A stretch of DNA of 64,000 nucleotides. Origin: Halomonas sp. A40-4 (lineage in GTDB: Bacteria > Pseudomonadota > Gammaproteobacteria > Pseudomonadales > Halomonadaceae). Below are positions 1 through 8,943 of this stretch, piece by piece. The position numbers and the translations under genes were made by a program. The stretch covers positions 2,480,001 through 2,544,000 of the forward strand of contig NZ_CP065230.1 of assembly GCF_015767635.1 (NCBI RefSeq), read 5' to 3'. The notes under the pieces are model-generated. The model did no database searches and was not told the DNA's origin. It saw only the letters and a list, made by a program, of their open reading frames with translations. Positions within the stretch are counted from its first letter, which is position 1; each line of letters opens with the position of its first letter.

Positions 1-902
1 AGGTAAAGGCGCTGGTCGACAAGTACGGAATGACGGATAGCCAACGGCTCGACTACTTCAACATTCAGGGGGCGGGTGGAACACGTGCCAGCATTAAACT
101 GGCCAGCGACAAGATACTCGCCATGGCCAATACCCATGCGCATACCCCGCGCCAGCCAGCGCCACTCAAACATCTTACCGTTGCCCTGCAGTGTGGCGGT
201 TCCGATGGCTATTCGGGCATTACCGCCAACCCGGCGCTGGGTTATGCGGCCGACCTCATCGTACAGCATGGGGGCAGTGTCATTCTGGCCGAGACCCCAG
301 AGATCTACGGCGCCGAACACCTGCTGCTCAACCGGGCCGTCGATGTCAGCGTTGCTCGCAAGCTACTGGAGCGTATCGCCTGGTGGAAGCACTACACCTG
401 GATCAATGGCGCTGAGCTGAACAACAACCCCTCGCCAGGTAATAAAGCCGGTGGCCTGTCCACAATACTTGAGAAGTCACTTGGCGCCGTTTCCAAAAGT
501 GGCTCCTCAAGTCTCAGTGATGTGCTCGAGTATGCCGAACCCATCAAAAAGCCCGGTTTCAACTTCATGGACAGCCCTGGCTACGACCCGGTCTCCGTGA
601 CGGGACAGATTGCCTCTGGGTCGACGATCGTGTGCTTTACCACCGGCCGTGGCTCCGTGTCGGGCTTCAAGCCTGCACCCTGTATCAAGCTTGCCACCAA
701 CACCGCCATGTTTGATGCCATGTCAGAGGATATGGATATCAATTGTGGCGGCATCATCGACGGGGATGACACCGTCAGGAGCTGTGGCGAAGCGATATTC
801 CAGAAGATCATTGCCATCGCCTCCGGCGAAGAAACGGCCAGCGAATCGCTGGGCTATGGTAGTAACGAGTTTGTCCCCTGGATGGTGGGCGCCGTCACCT
901 GA
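1..902 (+). CDS. UxaA-family sugar-acid dehydratase, C-terminal part (5' end outside window)
   Basis: The reading frame is open from base 3 to the TGA at 900-902, so the gene enters from outside and only its last 300 or so residues are seen. The motif CGGSDGYSGITANPALGY, the segment AETPEIYGAE and the C-terminal stretch with TTGRGSVSGF and DINCGG are typical of the large (C-terminal) domain of altronate/galactarate dehydratases and sulfolactate sulfo-lyase SuyB. By family knowledge it removes water from a sugar acid to give a 2-keto-3-deoxy acid in the cytoplasm. The LgoD-like dehydrogenase downstream suggests altronate formed from L-galactonate via tagaturonate. That assignment is inference, and the N-terminal SAF part cannot be checked here. 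Confidence 0.85.
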   Translation, partial: VKALVDKYGMTDSQRLDYFNIQGAGGTRASIKLASDKILAMANTHAHTPRQPAPLKHLTVALQCGGSDGYSGITANPALGYAADLIVQHGGSVILAETPEIYGAEHLLLNRAVDVSVARKLLERIAWWKHYTWINGAELNNNPSPGNKAGGLSTILEKSLGAVSKSGSSSLSDVLEYAEPIKKPGFNFMDSPGYDPVSVTGQIASGSTIVCFTTGRGSVSGFKPAPCIKLATNTAMFDAMSEDMDINCGGIIDGDDTVRSCGEAIFQKIIAIASGEETASESLGYGSNEFVPWMVGAVT

Positions 903-994
903 TCAACAGACGTCATCAGTGATACCTATCAGCTGTCGGCGACCATTTGGCAAAGACAGTCGATTGGGCCATACTCAAACGCAGATATCGTACT

Positions 995-1009
995 GTCATC
1001 CTGTCATAC
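995..1009 (+). promoter_or_regulatory. Candidate operator of the sugar-acid locus, copy 1
   Basis: GTCATCCTGTCATAC lies 66 bp upstream of the SDR gene. It shares G1, C6, T8 and TCATAC at positions 10-15 with 15-mers at 8874 and 11911, each in front of another unit of this locus. Binding by the local GntR regulator is inference. Confidence 0.35.
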
Positions 1010-1074
1010 AGCTTATTCATCACAAAACAACAACAGACCAATAGGTCTCAACAAACACGATCACGGAACCTGCC

Positions 1075-1824
1075 ATGCGATTGAATAACAAGACGGCCCT
1101 GATCACCGCAGCAGGCCAGGGCATCGGCCGAGCCACTGCGCTGCGATTCGCTGCTGAAGGCGCGCGGGTCATCGCCACGGATATCAATGACGCTACCCTG
1201 GCCGAGTTGGCCGGTACGCCCGGCATCGAGACTCGTCAACTGGACGTGCTCAATGCTGATGCCATCAAGGCCTTGGCCGATGAAGTCGGCCCTGTCGACA
1301 TTCTTTTCAATTGCGCAGGCTATGTGGCCAACGGCTCGTTGCTTGAAGGTACCGACGATGACTGGGAACTGTCGTTCTCGCTCAATGTCATGGCCATGAT
1401 GCGCATTATCCGTGCCATGCTGCCCGCCATGATCGACAACGGCGGTGGCAGCATCATTAACATGGCCTCGGTAGCGTCGAGCCTCAAGGGCGTGCCCAAC
1501 CGTTGCGCCTACGGTACCACCAAGGCCGCGGTTCTGGGGCTGACCAAGTCAGTCGCCGCCGACTACATCGGCCAGGGCATCCGCTGCAACGCCATCTGCC
1601 CAGGCACCGTGGACTCACCGTCGCTGCGCCAGCGCATTCGCGCCCAGGCCGAAAAGCAGGGCCGCGAAGAGGATGACGTCTACGCCGAATTCAACGCCCG
1701 ACAGCCCTTGGGCCGCCTGGGCAGCGCCGACGAGATCGCGGCACTTGCCACCTACCTGGCTGCCGACGAATCCGCCTATACAACCGGCACCACTCAGATC
1801 ATCGATGGCGGCTGGTTAAACTGA
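1075..1824 (+). CDS. SDR dehydrogenase, DHRS6/2-keto-3-deoxy-L-fuconate dehydrogenase type
   Basis: A 249-residue classical short-chain dehydrogenase. The nucleotide-binding motif is TAAGQGIG (residues 11-18), Asp36 at the end of the second strand favours NAD(H), NCAG lies at 79-82, and the catalytic pair is Tyr146/Lys150 (YGTTK). The segments NRCAYGTTKAAVLGLTKSVA and CPGTVDSPSL closely resemble human DHRS6 and the bacterial enzymes that oxidise 2-keto-3-deoxy-L-fuconate. The next gene is a fumarylacetoacetase-fold hydrolase and L-fuconate dehydratase lies at 12030, so a role as step 3 of the non-phosphorylating L-fucose pathway is likely. A 172-bp gap separates it from the upstream dehydratase, so it probably has its own promoter. 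Confidence 0.85.
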   Translation: MRLNNKTALITAAGQGIGRATALRFAAEGARVIATDINDATLAELAGTPGIETRQLDVLNADAIKALADEVGPVDILFNCAGYVANGSLLEGTDDDWELSFSLNVMAMMRIIRAMLPAMIDNGGGSIINMASVASSLKGVPNRCAYGTTKAAVLGLTKSVAADYIGQGIRCNAICPGTVDSPSLRQRIRAQAEKQGREEDDVYAEFNARQPLGRLGSADEIAALATYLAADESAYTTGTTQIIDGGWLN

Positions 1825-1886
1825 TAATGCCGCGCCAGATGATGGTTAATGAACGATATCAATGCCCACATTTATAAGGAGCACAC

Positions 1887-2732
1887 ATGAAATTACTGCG
1901 CTTCGGCCCTCCGGGCCATGAAAAGCCCGGCCTGCTGGACACTCAAGGGGTCATTCGCGACCTGTCGGCCCACCTGCCCGATCTCGATGGCCCCCACCTC
2001 AGCCGTGACCACCTGTCCGTATTGGCTGAGCTGGATACCGACAAACTGCCGGAAGTGCCTAAAGACACGCGCCTCGGCCCCTGCGTCAGCGGTGTCGGCA
2101 AGTTCCTGTGCATCGGCCTCAACTACTCCGACCATGCCGCCGAAACCGGTGCCCAAGTGCCCCCCGAGCCTGTAGTGTTCAACAAATGGACAAGCGCCAT
2201 CTGCGGCCCCGATGACAATGTCATCATCCCGCGTGATTCGCAGAAAACCGATTGGGAAGTCGAACTGGGTGTAGTGATCGGTGAAGGCGGCAAGTACATC
2301 GCCGAAGCCGATGCCATGAAACACGTGGCGGGCTATTGCGTGATCAACGATGTTTCCGAGCGCGAGTTTCAGCTCGAACGCAGCGGCACCTGGGACAAGG
2401 GCAAGGGGTGCGACACTTTCGGCCCGATGGGGCCCTGGCTGGTCACGCCCGACGAGGTAGCCGACCCGCACGAGCTAGACATGTGGCTCGAAGTGGATGG
2501 CAAGCGCTATCAGGACGGCAGCACGCGCACCATGGTGTACCAGATTCCTTTCCTGATCAGCTACCTGAGCCGCTTCATGAGCCTGCAGCCGGGTGATGTG
2601 ATCTCGACCGGCACCCCCCCAGGCGTCGGCATGGGTCAGAAACCATCGGTCTACCTTCGCCCTGGCCAGCGCATGCGCTTGGGGATTGAGGGGCTGGGCG
2701 AACAGAACCAGCAAGTGGTTGCCGACGACTAG
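1887..2732 (+). CDS. Fumarylacetoacetate-hydrolase-family protein, likely 2,4-diketo-3-deoxy-L-fuconate hydrolase
   Basis: This 281-residue protein has the FAH C-terminal fold signature: GKFLCIGLNYSDHAAE, then FNKWTSAICGPDDNV, the metal-binding region DWEVELGVVIGEG, and the closing STGTPPGVGMG. The length fits bacterial proteins often labelled ureidoglycolate lyase, many of which are diketo-deoxy-sugar-acid hydrolases. In this neighbourhood the expected reaction is cleavage of 2,4-diketo-3-deoxy-L-fuconate to pyruvate and L-lactate. An AAGGAG ribosome site at 1876-1881 supports the start. It follows the SDR gene by 62 bp on the same strand and is probably co-transcribed. The exact substrate is inferred from context. 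Confidence 0.85.
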   Translation: MKLLRFGPPGHEKPGLLDTQGVIRDLSAHLPDLDGPHLSRDHLSVLAELDTDKLPEVPKDTRLGPCVSGVGKFLCIGLNYSDHAAETGAQVPPEPVVFNKWTSAICGPDDNVIIPRDSQKTDWEVELGVVIGEGGKYIAEADAMKHVAGYCVINDVSEREFQLERSGTWDKGKGCDTFGPMGPWLVTPDEVADPHELDMWLEVDGKRYQDGSTRTMVYQIPFLISYLSRFMSLQPGDVISTGTPPGVGMGQKPSVYLRPGQRMRLGIEGLGEQNQQVVADD

Positions 2733-2793
2733 GCTGAAATTCAATCGTCAGAATCAACCCCGCCGTTGAGTTGAGATGAAGGAGGGCCAAGCC

Positions 2794-3816
2794 ATGCGCA
2801 GCATCGTCTGTACGCGCCCCGGCTTGATGGAACACGATGACCGAGAAACACCGGTTTGCGGAGCGGGCGAGGCCCTGCTGCGCATCCGGCGAATCGGCAT
2901 CTGTGGCACGGATATCCATGCTTTTGGTGGCAATCAGCCGTACTTTGCCTATCCGCGAGTGCTGGGGCACGAGCTGGCTGGTGAGGTTGTGCAAGTGGGT
3001 GATAGCCACAACCAGGCACTGGTGGGTCAGAACGCCTCAGTCATCCCCTATCTGCATTGCGGTGAATGCCGCGCCTGCCAAAGGGGGCTCACCAACTGCT
3101 GCCAGCGAATCAAGGTCATCGGCGTGCATCGCGACGGCGGCATGTGCGACATGCTGGTGGTGCCAGTCGACCACTTGATGCTTTCCCCCACCCTGTCGCT
3201 GGACCAGCTCGCGCTGATGGAATGCCTGGCCATCGGCGCCCACGCCGTGCGTCGCAGCGCGCTGGCTCAGGGTGAATGGGCAGTTGTCGTAGGTGCTGGC
3301 CCGATAGGCATTGGGGTAGCGCAATTCGCCCGGGAGTGCGGGGCCCGCGTGGTGGTCGTCGATACCAACGAACAGCGGCTAGCCTTCTGCCGCGAGACAC
3401 TGCATGTCGACCACACCCTGAATCCCTTGCAACACGATACGCTAGCGCAACTGGAGACCCTCAGCGACGGTGCACTGGCAGACGCCGTCTTCGATGCTAC
3501 CGGGAACCCCGAGGCCATGCAGCAGGGCTTCGACCTTGTCGGCCAGGCGGGACGCTACGTTCTGGTCAGTATCGTCAAAGCGGACATCACTTTTCACGAC
3601 CCTGACTTTCACCGCAAGGAAATGACCCTGCTCAGTAGCCGCAATGCCACACGTGAGGATTTCACCTGGGTCTCGACACTGATGGAAGCCGGTAGACTGC
3701 AAGACACAGCGATGATCACACACCGTGAAGAGCTCGATGCAGTCCCGGAGCGAATGTCGGCGTGGTGTGACCCTGCTACCGGCGTTATCAAGGCAATGAT
3801 ACACCTTGACCACTAG
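2794..3816 (+). CDS. Zinc-dependent alcohol dehydrogenase, LgoD/YjjN-like (L-galactonate type)
   Basis: A medium-chain dehydrogenase of 340 residues. It shows the catalytic-zinc region GICGTDIHAFGG and GHE, the structural-zinc cysteines CGECRACQRGLTNCC, and the Rossmann motif VGAGPIGIG. The segments HAFGGNQPYFAYPRVLGHE and VIGVHRDGG resemble E. coli LgoD, which oxidises L-galactonate to tagaturonate. An ATG at 2776 would give six extra residues, but AAGGAGG at 2778-2784 lies at the right distance from the ATG at 2794, which is preferred. With the UxaA-type dehydratase it suggests an L-galactonate branch; UxaB would have to be encoded outside the window. Other polyols or acids remain possible substrates. 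Confidence 0.8.
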   Translation: MRSIVCTRPGLMEHDDRETPVCGAGEALLRIRRIGICGTDIHAFGGNQPYFAYPRVLGHELAGEVVQVGDSHNQALVGQNASVIPYLHCGECRACQRGLTNCCQRIKVIGVHRDGGMCDMLVVPVDHLMLSPTLSLDQLALMECLAIGAHAVRRSALAQGEWAVVVGAGPIGIGVAQFARECGARVVVVDTNEQRLAFCRETLHVDHTLNPLQHDTLAQLETLSDGALADAVFDATGNPEAMQQGFDLVGQAGRYVLVSIVKADITFHDPDFHRKEMTLLSSRNATREDFTWVSTLMEAGRLQDTAMITHREELDAVPERMSAWCDPATGVIKAMIHLDH

Positions 3817-3857
3817 CCTCCCATGGAGAGGCAGCCCCGTTATCGGGAAGCGTCTTC

Positions 3858-4580
3858 TCAAGGCGACGCTGACAGGCGTTCCTTGAGCTGCATATAGGTA
3901 CCATAGTGGCGGTCCAGATGGCGGCGCATGGCTGCCTCGGCGGCATCGGGGTCGCGTGATTCGATGGCCTCGATGATTTCGGTATGCGCTGCTGTCGCGG
4001 CCTTATCCTCACCTTCTTGCTGCAGCACTTGTGCACGACGGTCATCAAGCCACTCGGAAAGTGCCACATGAATAGCGTCGAAAATAGGATTGCGCCCGAT
4101 ACTGGCCAGTACCCCATGAAATTCGTTATCTGAACGCTTGAAACGCGCTTCATCGCCTATGGCATCGCGATTGTCCTGCAGGGCATCGCGCAGGCGCTGG
4201 AGGTCTTCTTCACTGGCATTGACGGCGGCGTAACGCGCCAGCGATATCTCGAACATGGCGCGGGCCTCCTGGAAATACTGCTGCCCATCAGGCTTGGAAA
4301 GCAACTGCCGGGTTACCCCTGAAAGGCGCGACATCACCGCTTCTGCCGTAGGACGAATAACCCGCGCACGCGTTCCGCTATTGATGGCGATCAAGCCCAA
4401 ACGCTGCAGGTAGAACAACGCTTCGCGCACCGCCGGACGCCCCACCCCAAACTGCTCCATCAGTTCTCGTTCTGAAGGCAATTGCGCGTTTTCGCTCAAA
4501 CGTCCCTCGAGGATTTCGGTTTCCAGCTGCTCGGCTACCTGCTCGGATAGTGTCTTGCGCTCTACCTGATATCGACTCAT
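3858..4580 (-). CDS. GntR-family regulator, FadR/FCD subfamily
   Basis: A 240-residue regulator. An N-terminal winged helix (LPSERELMEQFGVGRPAVRE) is followed by an all-helical FCD ligand domain with the metal/ligand motif RSDNEFHGVLA, a later His in AAHTEIIEAI, and RRHLDRHY. FCD regulators usually sense small carboxylic acids and repress the matching catabolic genes. The start at 4580 follows AGGAGAAGG; a longer reading to 4643 would run through the inverted repeat at 4605-4631. It is last in the minus-strand cluster behind the Ldh-family gene. Control of the surrounding sugar-acid and TRAP genes is inferred from position. Confidence 0.88.
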   Translation of the reverse strand: MSRYQVERKTLSEQVAEQLETEILEGRLSENAQLPSERELMEQFGVGRPAVREALFYLQRLGLIAINSGTRARVIRPTAEAVMSRLSGVTRQLLSKPDGQQYFQEARAMFEISLARYAAVNASEEDLQRLRDALQDNRDAIGDEARFKRSDNEFHGVLASIGRNPIFDAIHVALSEWLDDRRAQVLQQEGEDKAATAAHTEIIEAIESRDPDAAEAAMRRHLDRHYGTYMQLKERLSASP

Positions 4581-4604
4581 GCACGCCTTCTCCTGACTGT
4601 CTTC

Positions 4605-4631
4605 GGTAAAGAAAACAAACCTTTCTTTACC
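4605..4631. promoter_or_regulatory. Perfect 10-bp inverted repeat upstream of the GntR gene
   Basis: GGTAAAGAAA at 4605-4614 and TTTCTTTACC at 4622-4631 are exact inverted copies around a 7-base spacer, 24 bp before the regulator start. The arms are too AT-rich for a strong terminator. Symmetry and position fit an autoregulatory operator, but it differs from the TCATAC motif elsewhere in the locus. Confidence 0.5.
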
Positions 4632-4690
4632 CCTTATGGCCATATTTTACCGCATTTCGCCGTCATTTCGGGGCAGGAAAGGCGTCTTTT

Positions 4691-5767
4691 TCAGCGCATA
4701 GGCGTCAGCGGCTCAACATCGAACTGCTCGGCCAGCGCGGCATAAGCGGCCTGGTTAGCCCTGTCCAGGGGGATGCCATTAGCATCCCGCATACCAAGGC
4801 ATCGCCACTCCCGGTCCCCAGGTGCCAGTGTCTCAGCCCCCTCGTTGGCGGGCTGAGCACGCAGGTCCTCGAGGTATTCGCGTAGACAAGTCTCAAAGGA
4901 TGCATTTTCATTAAAGGCATCAGGGTTCATCGCCAGAAAAAAGTGACCTACTCCCCGCGGTGTCGCCATATCGGGCCCGCCCATTGGCAAAAGACGGAAA
5001 CCGTTAAGCATGCCCGAAAGCGTTGAACTCAATATCTCGACCATGCCACCGAGCCCTGCCCCCTTGAAGCCGAAATCACTTCCGCCCAGCGGTAACAACG
5101 CTGACACGTCGGCTGGCGTGCGGGTCACGCGACCCGCGGCATCCGCCGCGACCTGGTCCGGAAGTTCACGACCGATGGCGCCGTACTGCTGAACGCGATT
5201 CCAGGGCACCGAACTGGTCGCCATATCCAGCAGGTAGGGAGCTTGGCCATTGACCGGTGCCGCAAAGGCAATCGGATTGGTGCCATGAAACGGCGACCGT
5301 CCCTCGTGCAGCAAGACGAAAGGGTCGGAGTTGCAGAAGGCCATACCGATCAACCCGCGTTCAGCGGCCGCCAGCGCATAGCAACCTGCAGCGCCAAAGT
5401 GGGATGAATTACCCACCGCCACCGCGCCCAGCCCCACTTTTTCGGCCATGTCAGCGGCATGCCCCATGGCCGTGTAGCCCGCCAAATGCCCTAGGCCGTC
5501 ATCGGCATCCAGATACCCAGTGGCTGGCAGGGGTTGGGTAAAATGCATCTCGGGGCGACCATTGATACGCCCACCTTGCAAGGCCTGGATATAGTGCGGC
5601 AGTAGCCGCAATCCGTGGCTGTCCGTCCCCATGCGCGAAGCCGTGACCAGCGCGCGAGTCACGGCCTGGGCGGAGGCCACATCGGCTCCCGCGCGATGCA
5701 GAATACGATCGATGAAACGTTCCAGATCAGTAACGGCAACGCGAAAATCAGGCGAATCGGATGTCAT
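4691..5767 (-). CDS. Ldh-family NAD(P)H-dependent 2-hydroxyacid dehydrogenase
   Basis: A 358-residue member of the Ldh family (malate/L-sulfolactate/ureidoglycolate/2,3-diketogulonate reductases), which has its own fold, unrelated to classical LDH. Visible signatures are SRMGTDSHGLRLLPHY near the N-terminus, the catalytic-His region GNSSHFGAAGCYALA, and HGTNPIAFAAP. It would interconvert a 2-hydroxy acid and its 2-keto acid. AAAGGAG upstream serves either GTG 5773 or ATG 5767; spacing favours the ATG. It follows the TRAP large permease by about 25 bp, so it is likely in the transport operon and may act on the imported acid. The substrate is unknown. Confidence 0.85.
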   Translation of the reverse strand: MTSDSPDFRVAVTDLERFIDRILHRAGADVASAQAVTRALVTASRMGTDSHGLRLLPHYIQALQGGRINGRPEMHFTQPLPATGYLDADDGLGHLAGYTAMGHAADMAEKVGLGAVAVGNSSHFGAAGCYALAAAERGLIGMAFCNSDPFVLLHEGRSPFHGTNPIAFAAPVNGQAPYLLDMATSSVPWNRVQQYGAIGRELPDQVAADAAGRVTRTPADVSALLPLGGSDFGFKGAGLGGMVEILSSTLSGMLNGFRLLPMGGPDMATPRGVGHFFLAMNPDAFNENASFETCLREYLEDLRAQPANEGAETLAPGDREWRCLGMRDANGIPLDRANQAAYAALAEQFDVEPLTPMR

Positions 5768-5792
5768 CGACACTCAGCTCCTTTCGTCAAAC

Positions 5793-7172
5793 TCAACGGT
5801 AGACCAGGGTTGGCAGCCACAGCGAAATCGCTGGAATGAAGGTCACCAGCAGCAGCGAGATCACCAGCGGAATGAGAAACGGCAGCGTGCCGCGCATGCA
5901 ACTCTCGAAGGAAATGTTCGAGACCCGCGATAAGACATAAAGCACCATACCCACCGGCGGCGTCAGCAGGCCGATCATCAAATTGAGTACCATGATGACG
6001 CCAAAGTGCACCGGATCTACACCCGCGGATACGGCCACCGGCAACAGAACGGGCACCAGGATGGTGATAGCCGCAATGGTCTCCATGAAGCAGCCAACCA
6101 GGATCAGCACAAGGTTGATGATAATCAGCAGAGCGATGGGATTATCGGCAAAGGGGCCCAAAAGTCCCATGACATGCTGCGTTACCTGGTTGCTGCTCAT
6201 GATCCAGGCAAAGATCGAAGCACCCGCGACAATCAGCAGAATGACGGCTGTCGTCTCGATGGTTTCCATGCTGACCTTCATCAGGCGACGCCAGGTGAGG
6301 ATTCTATACACCACCCCGCCCAGGAAAAGCGCATAGACCACCGCCGCGATGGCGGCCTCGGTAGGGGTAAAGACACCAGAAATGATGCCACCGACGATGA
6401 TCACCGGTGTCAAAAGGGACAGGAAAGCACGGCGGAACGTCGTCCATAGGTGCGAAATCGAGAATGCCGAATCCCGGGGATAACCGCGACGTTTGGCCAT
6501 GATCGTGATCATCACCATCAGTGCCACGCCCATCAACAGACCTGGAATAAGCCCGGCAGCGAACAACTGACCGACGGAAACCGACGCCATGACACCGTAG
6601 ATGACCATCGGCAAGCTGGGCGGAATAATCGGCCCGATCGTCGAGGAGGCGGCTGTGATGCCCACCGAGAACTCCTTATCGTAGCCTGCATCGCGCATGG
6701 CCTTGATCTCGATAGTCCCTAGGCCACCGGCATCAGCCACCGCCGCACCGGACATGCCGGAAAAGACGATGCTCGCGCCGACATTGACATGGCCCAAACC
6801 ACCGCGCATCCAACCCATCAACGCTTTGGCAAAATCGAAAATGCGTTTGGTGATACCTCCATTGTTCATCAGGTTGCCAGCCAGGATGAAAAACGGGATC
6901 GCCAACAACGGAAAGCTGTCAACGCCGTTGACCATTCGATGCACGACCACCACATCGGGCACGCGCCCGGTGAGATAGACATACAGCAGGCAGGAACCCG
7001 CCAGGCTGATGGCAATCGGCACGCCCAGCAGCAACATGGTGAACAGCGCGGCAAACAGGAACAGCAAATACTCGCCGAAGAAAGCCAGGGTCAAGCAACC
7101 CGATACCGCAAGGGCGGCGATCAGGGGTGAAACCAACGCCCCTCGAGGGCGCATAGCCAGGAAATGGGACAT
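5793..7172 (-). CDS. dctM: TRAP transporter large permease (DctM)
   Basis: About 459 residues with many hydrophobic segments and the typical DctM motifs GVPIAISLAG, FFILAGNLMNNGGIT, GMSGAAVADAGGLG, IGPIIPPSLPMVIYG and the C-terminal GLLTPPVGMVLYV. The inner-membrane protein carries the sodium-coupled transport path with DctQ. A TTG at 7190 could add six residues, but GGAG eight bases before the ATG at 7172 favours the shorter form. It lies 26 bp after dctQ in the order dctP-dctQ-dctM. Confidence 0.93.
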   Translation of the reverse strand: MSHFLAMRPRGALVSPLIAALAVSGCLTLAFFGEYLLFLFAALFTMLLLGVPIAISLAGSCLLYVYLTGRVPDVVVVHRMVNGVDSFPLLAIPFFILAGNLMNNGGITKRIFDFAKALMGWMRGGLGHVNVGASIVFSGMSGAAVADAGGLGTIEIKAMRDAGYDKEFSVGITAASSTIGPIIPPSLPMVIYGVMASVSVGQLFAAGLIPGLLMGVALMVMITIMAKRRGYPRDSAFSISHLWTTFRRAFLSLLTPVIIVGGIISGVFTPTEAAIAAVVYALFLGGVVYRILTWRRLMKVSMETIETTAVILLIVAGASIFAWIMSSNQVTQHVMGLLGPFADNPIALLIIINLVLILVGCFMETIAAITILVPVLLPVAVSAGVDPVHFGVIMVLNLMIGLLTPPVGMVLYVLSRVSNISFESCMRGTLPFLIPLVISLLLVTFIPAISLWLPTLVYR

Positions 7173-7198
7173 GGGGAAAGCTCCGGCCAAAGTGGTCG

Positions 7199-7735
7199 TT
7201 ATGGGGCGTCAGGGTGCGAGGAATTGCGGTCACGCCAGCGAATTACCGCCATCTGGATAGCCCGTCCCAACATCAAGATGAACCCCAACAACACCAGGTA
7301 GTAGAGAAAACTCTTGGGGATATCGACCGACGCCATCAACGCCGTGGTCCGGTCGGCGAGCTTCCAGGTGATCCAGGCGCCGGTGGCAAAGAAGGCAATA
7401 CTGACAACATCCACCAAGGTCACAAGCAGCCGACTCATCCAGCCGGGCATATAGCGATAGAAGAATTCGACGGAAATATGCGTACCCGTGCGGACAGCCA
7501 TGGAGCCTCCCATGAACCCCACGGTCACCAAAAGATAGCGAGCCATCTCTTCCGTCCAGGCGATCGAATTCCCCAATACGTAGCGGCTGAAGAACTGCAT
7601 GAATACATCCAGCGCCAGCAGCCAGAACACCACCAGGGTGGCGTAATCCTCAATCCCATAGTCACGCCACTCAAAGGTATCGTCTTCCTCCATCTGAAAG
7701 TCGGATGTCTCGGCAGGCCATTTATCGATTGTCAT
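7199..7735 (-). CDS. dctQ: TRAP transporter small permease (DctQ)
   Basis: 178 residues, four predicted membrane helices after a short acidic N-terminal tail, and the conserved DctQ pattern FSRYVLGNSIAWTEEMARY. It partners DctM in the inner membrane. The ATG at 7735 has GGAG seven bases upstream; the TTG at 7741 is less likely. The gene lies between the binding protein and the large permease, all on the minus strand. Confidence 0.92.
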   Translation of the reverse strand: MTIDKWPAETSDFQMEEDDTFEWRDYGIEDYATLVVFWLLALDVFMQFFSRYVLGNSIAWTEEMARYLLVTVGFMGGSMAVRTGTHISVEFFYRYMPGWMSRLLVTLVDVVSIAFFATGAWITWKLADRTTALMASVDIPKSFLYYLVLLGFILMLGRAIQMAVIRWRDRNSSHPDAP

Positions 7736-7798
7736 TTGCAAGCTCCGCAGAAGACGCCCCCCCCTTCAGGGGATGGCGTGTCGGCTATGAGAAGAGGC

Positions 7799-8797
7799 TT
7801 ACTGACCGATCGCCTGAAGGCGGTCGTAGGTTTCCTGATCCCAGGTCGCATCTTCACCGGTATGGTACGGCACGGTGGCTTCGCGGAATGGCGTGATGTC
7901 GACCTCATTGACGGTCACCCCTTGATCCTCGAACCAGGCAACGAGATCTTCTTCGGACTGGAGGATGTCTTCAGTGATTTTCTCACCCGCTTCCATGTAG
8001 ACCTCGCGGAAAATCTCGCGATCTTCTTCAGAGAGGCGGTTCCAAAGTGGCCCACCGGCAATGGTGATCAGCGAGTCGGTGATATGGCCGGTCAGGTTGA
8101 TGTAGTCCTGCACCTCGTAGAAGGCTTTGGCGCGAATGGTCGGCAGAGGGTTCTCCTGGGCGTCCACGACGCCTTGTTGAAGCGCCAGATAGACCTCAGC
8201 GAAGGCGATAGGGGTCGGATTGGCACCCACGGCCTCAGGGAACATCATATACATCGGCGCATTAGGCGTGCGGATCTTGAGGCCTTCCATATCCGCCGGC
8301 TCGTTAATGGGTTCATTGGAGGTCACATGACGGCGACCATAGTAGTTCATCGCCAATGGCACGTTGCCGGTCTCATCCTGGTAGCCCTGGGCGATCTCGT
8401 CGAAAAGATCGCTGTCGGCATAGGCACGCCAGTGATCGAAATCGCGGAACATGTAGGGCGCTCCCGCAATACCGATGGGGCCGTAAAAACGCCCGGCGAA
8501 CTGGTTGCCGGTGTAGATCAGATCCACGGTACCCAGTTGGAGGCCCTCGTTGATATCGGCCTCTTTACCTAGCGACGAGGCGGGATGAACCTCGATCTCG
8601 TAGCGGCCGTCGGTGCGCTCCTCGATCTCATCAGCCGCCCACAGCGACCACTCATGGTAGGGCTCGGATGTCTCGTAGACGTGGGCAAAATTGAGCGTTT
8701 CGGCGAAGGCATAGCCGCTTGCCGTCATGCCCGCCAGCAGGAGGGTGCCGGAGGCGAGACGATGGAAGGTTTTGAGTCGGAAGTTGGCGTTACCCAT
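7799..8797 (-). CDS. dctP: TRAP transporter periplasmic solute-binding protein (DctP)
   Basis: 332 residues with a Sec signal peptide ending near ASGYAFA. The mature protein begins ETLNFAHVYETSEPYHEWS, followed by DctP-family features such as GNQFAGRFYGPIGIAGAPYM, the ligand-contact region KIRTPNAPMYMMF and VYLALQQGVVDAQENPL. It captures an organic acid for DctQM. GGAG sits nine bases before the ATG at 8797, while the ATG at 8812 has no ribosome site, so 8797 is chosen. A 15-mer motif shared by three promoters of the locus lies 76 bp upstream. The likely ligand is a sugar acid (inference). Confidence 0.92.
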   Translation of the reverse strand: MGNANFRLKTFHRLASGTLLLAGMTASGYAFAETLNFAHVYETSEPYHEWSLWAADEIEERTDGRYEIEVHPASSLGKEADINEGLQLGTVDLIYTGNQFAGRFYGPIGIAGAPYMFRDFDHWRAYADSDLFDEIAQGYQDETGNVPLAMNYYGRRHVTSNEPINEPADMEGLKIRTPNAPMYMMFPEAVGANPTPIAFAEVYLALQQGVVDAQENPLPTIRAKAFYEVQDYINLTGHITDSLITIAGGPLWNRLSEEDREIFREVYMEAGEKITEDILQSEEDLVAWFEDQGVTVNEVDITPFREATVPYHTGEDATWDQETYDRLQAIGQ

Positions 8798-8873
8798 TTT
8801 ATTTTGCTCCATAGCGTGATGATTGGGGAGTTGGGTTGTTGGGTGATTTGAAAGTGAAGGTGATGGACTTCTT

Positions 8874-8888
8874 GTATACGTGTCATAC
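8874..8888 (-). promoter_or_regulatory. Candidate operator of the sugar-acid locus, copy 2
   Basis: GTATACGTGTCATAC has outer inverted arms GTAT/ATAC and lies upstream of dctP. Its TGTCATAC half is identical to that at 1002-1009. Of the three copies it is the most symmetric. Confidence 0.4.
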
Positions 8889-8943
8889 CATCATAATCCA
8901 ATCTAGTCGCCAATTCTGAGCAATGCAACCTCTGGATTGACGT

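Noticed and set aside
7214..8572. 452-codon plus-strand ORF
   Set aside because: It lies antisense to dctP and dctQ, has low-complexity His/Arg-rich product and no family features; a GC-codon shadow.
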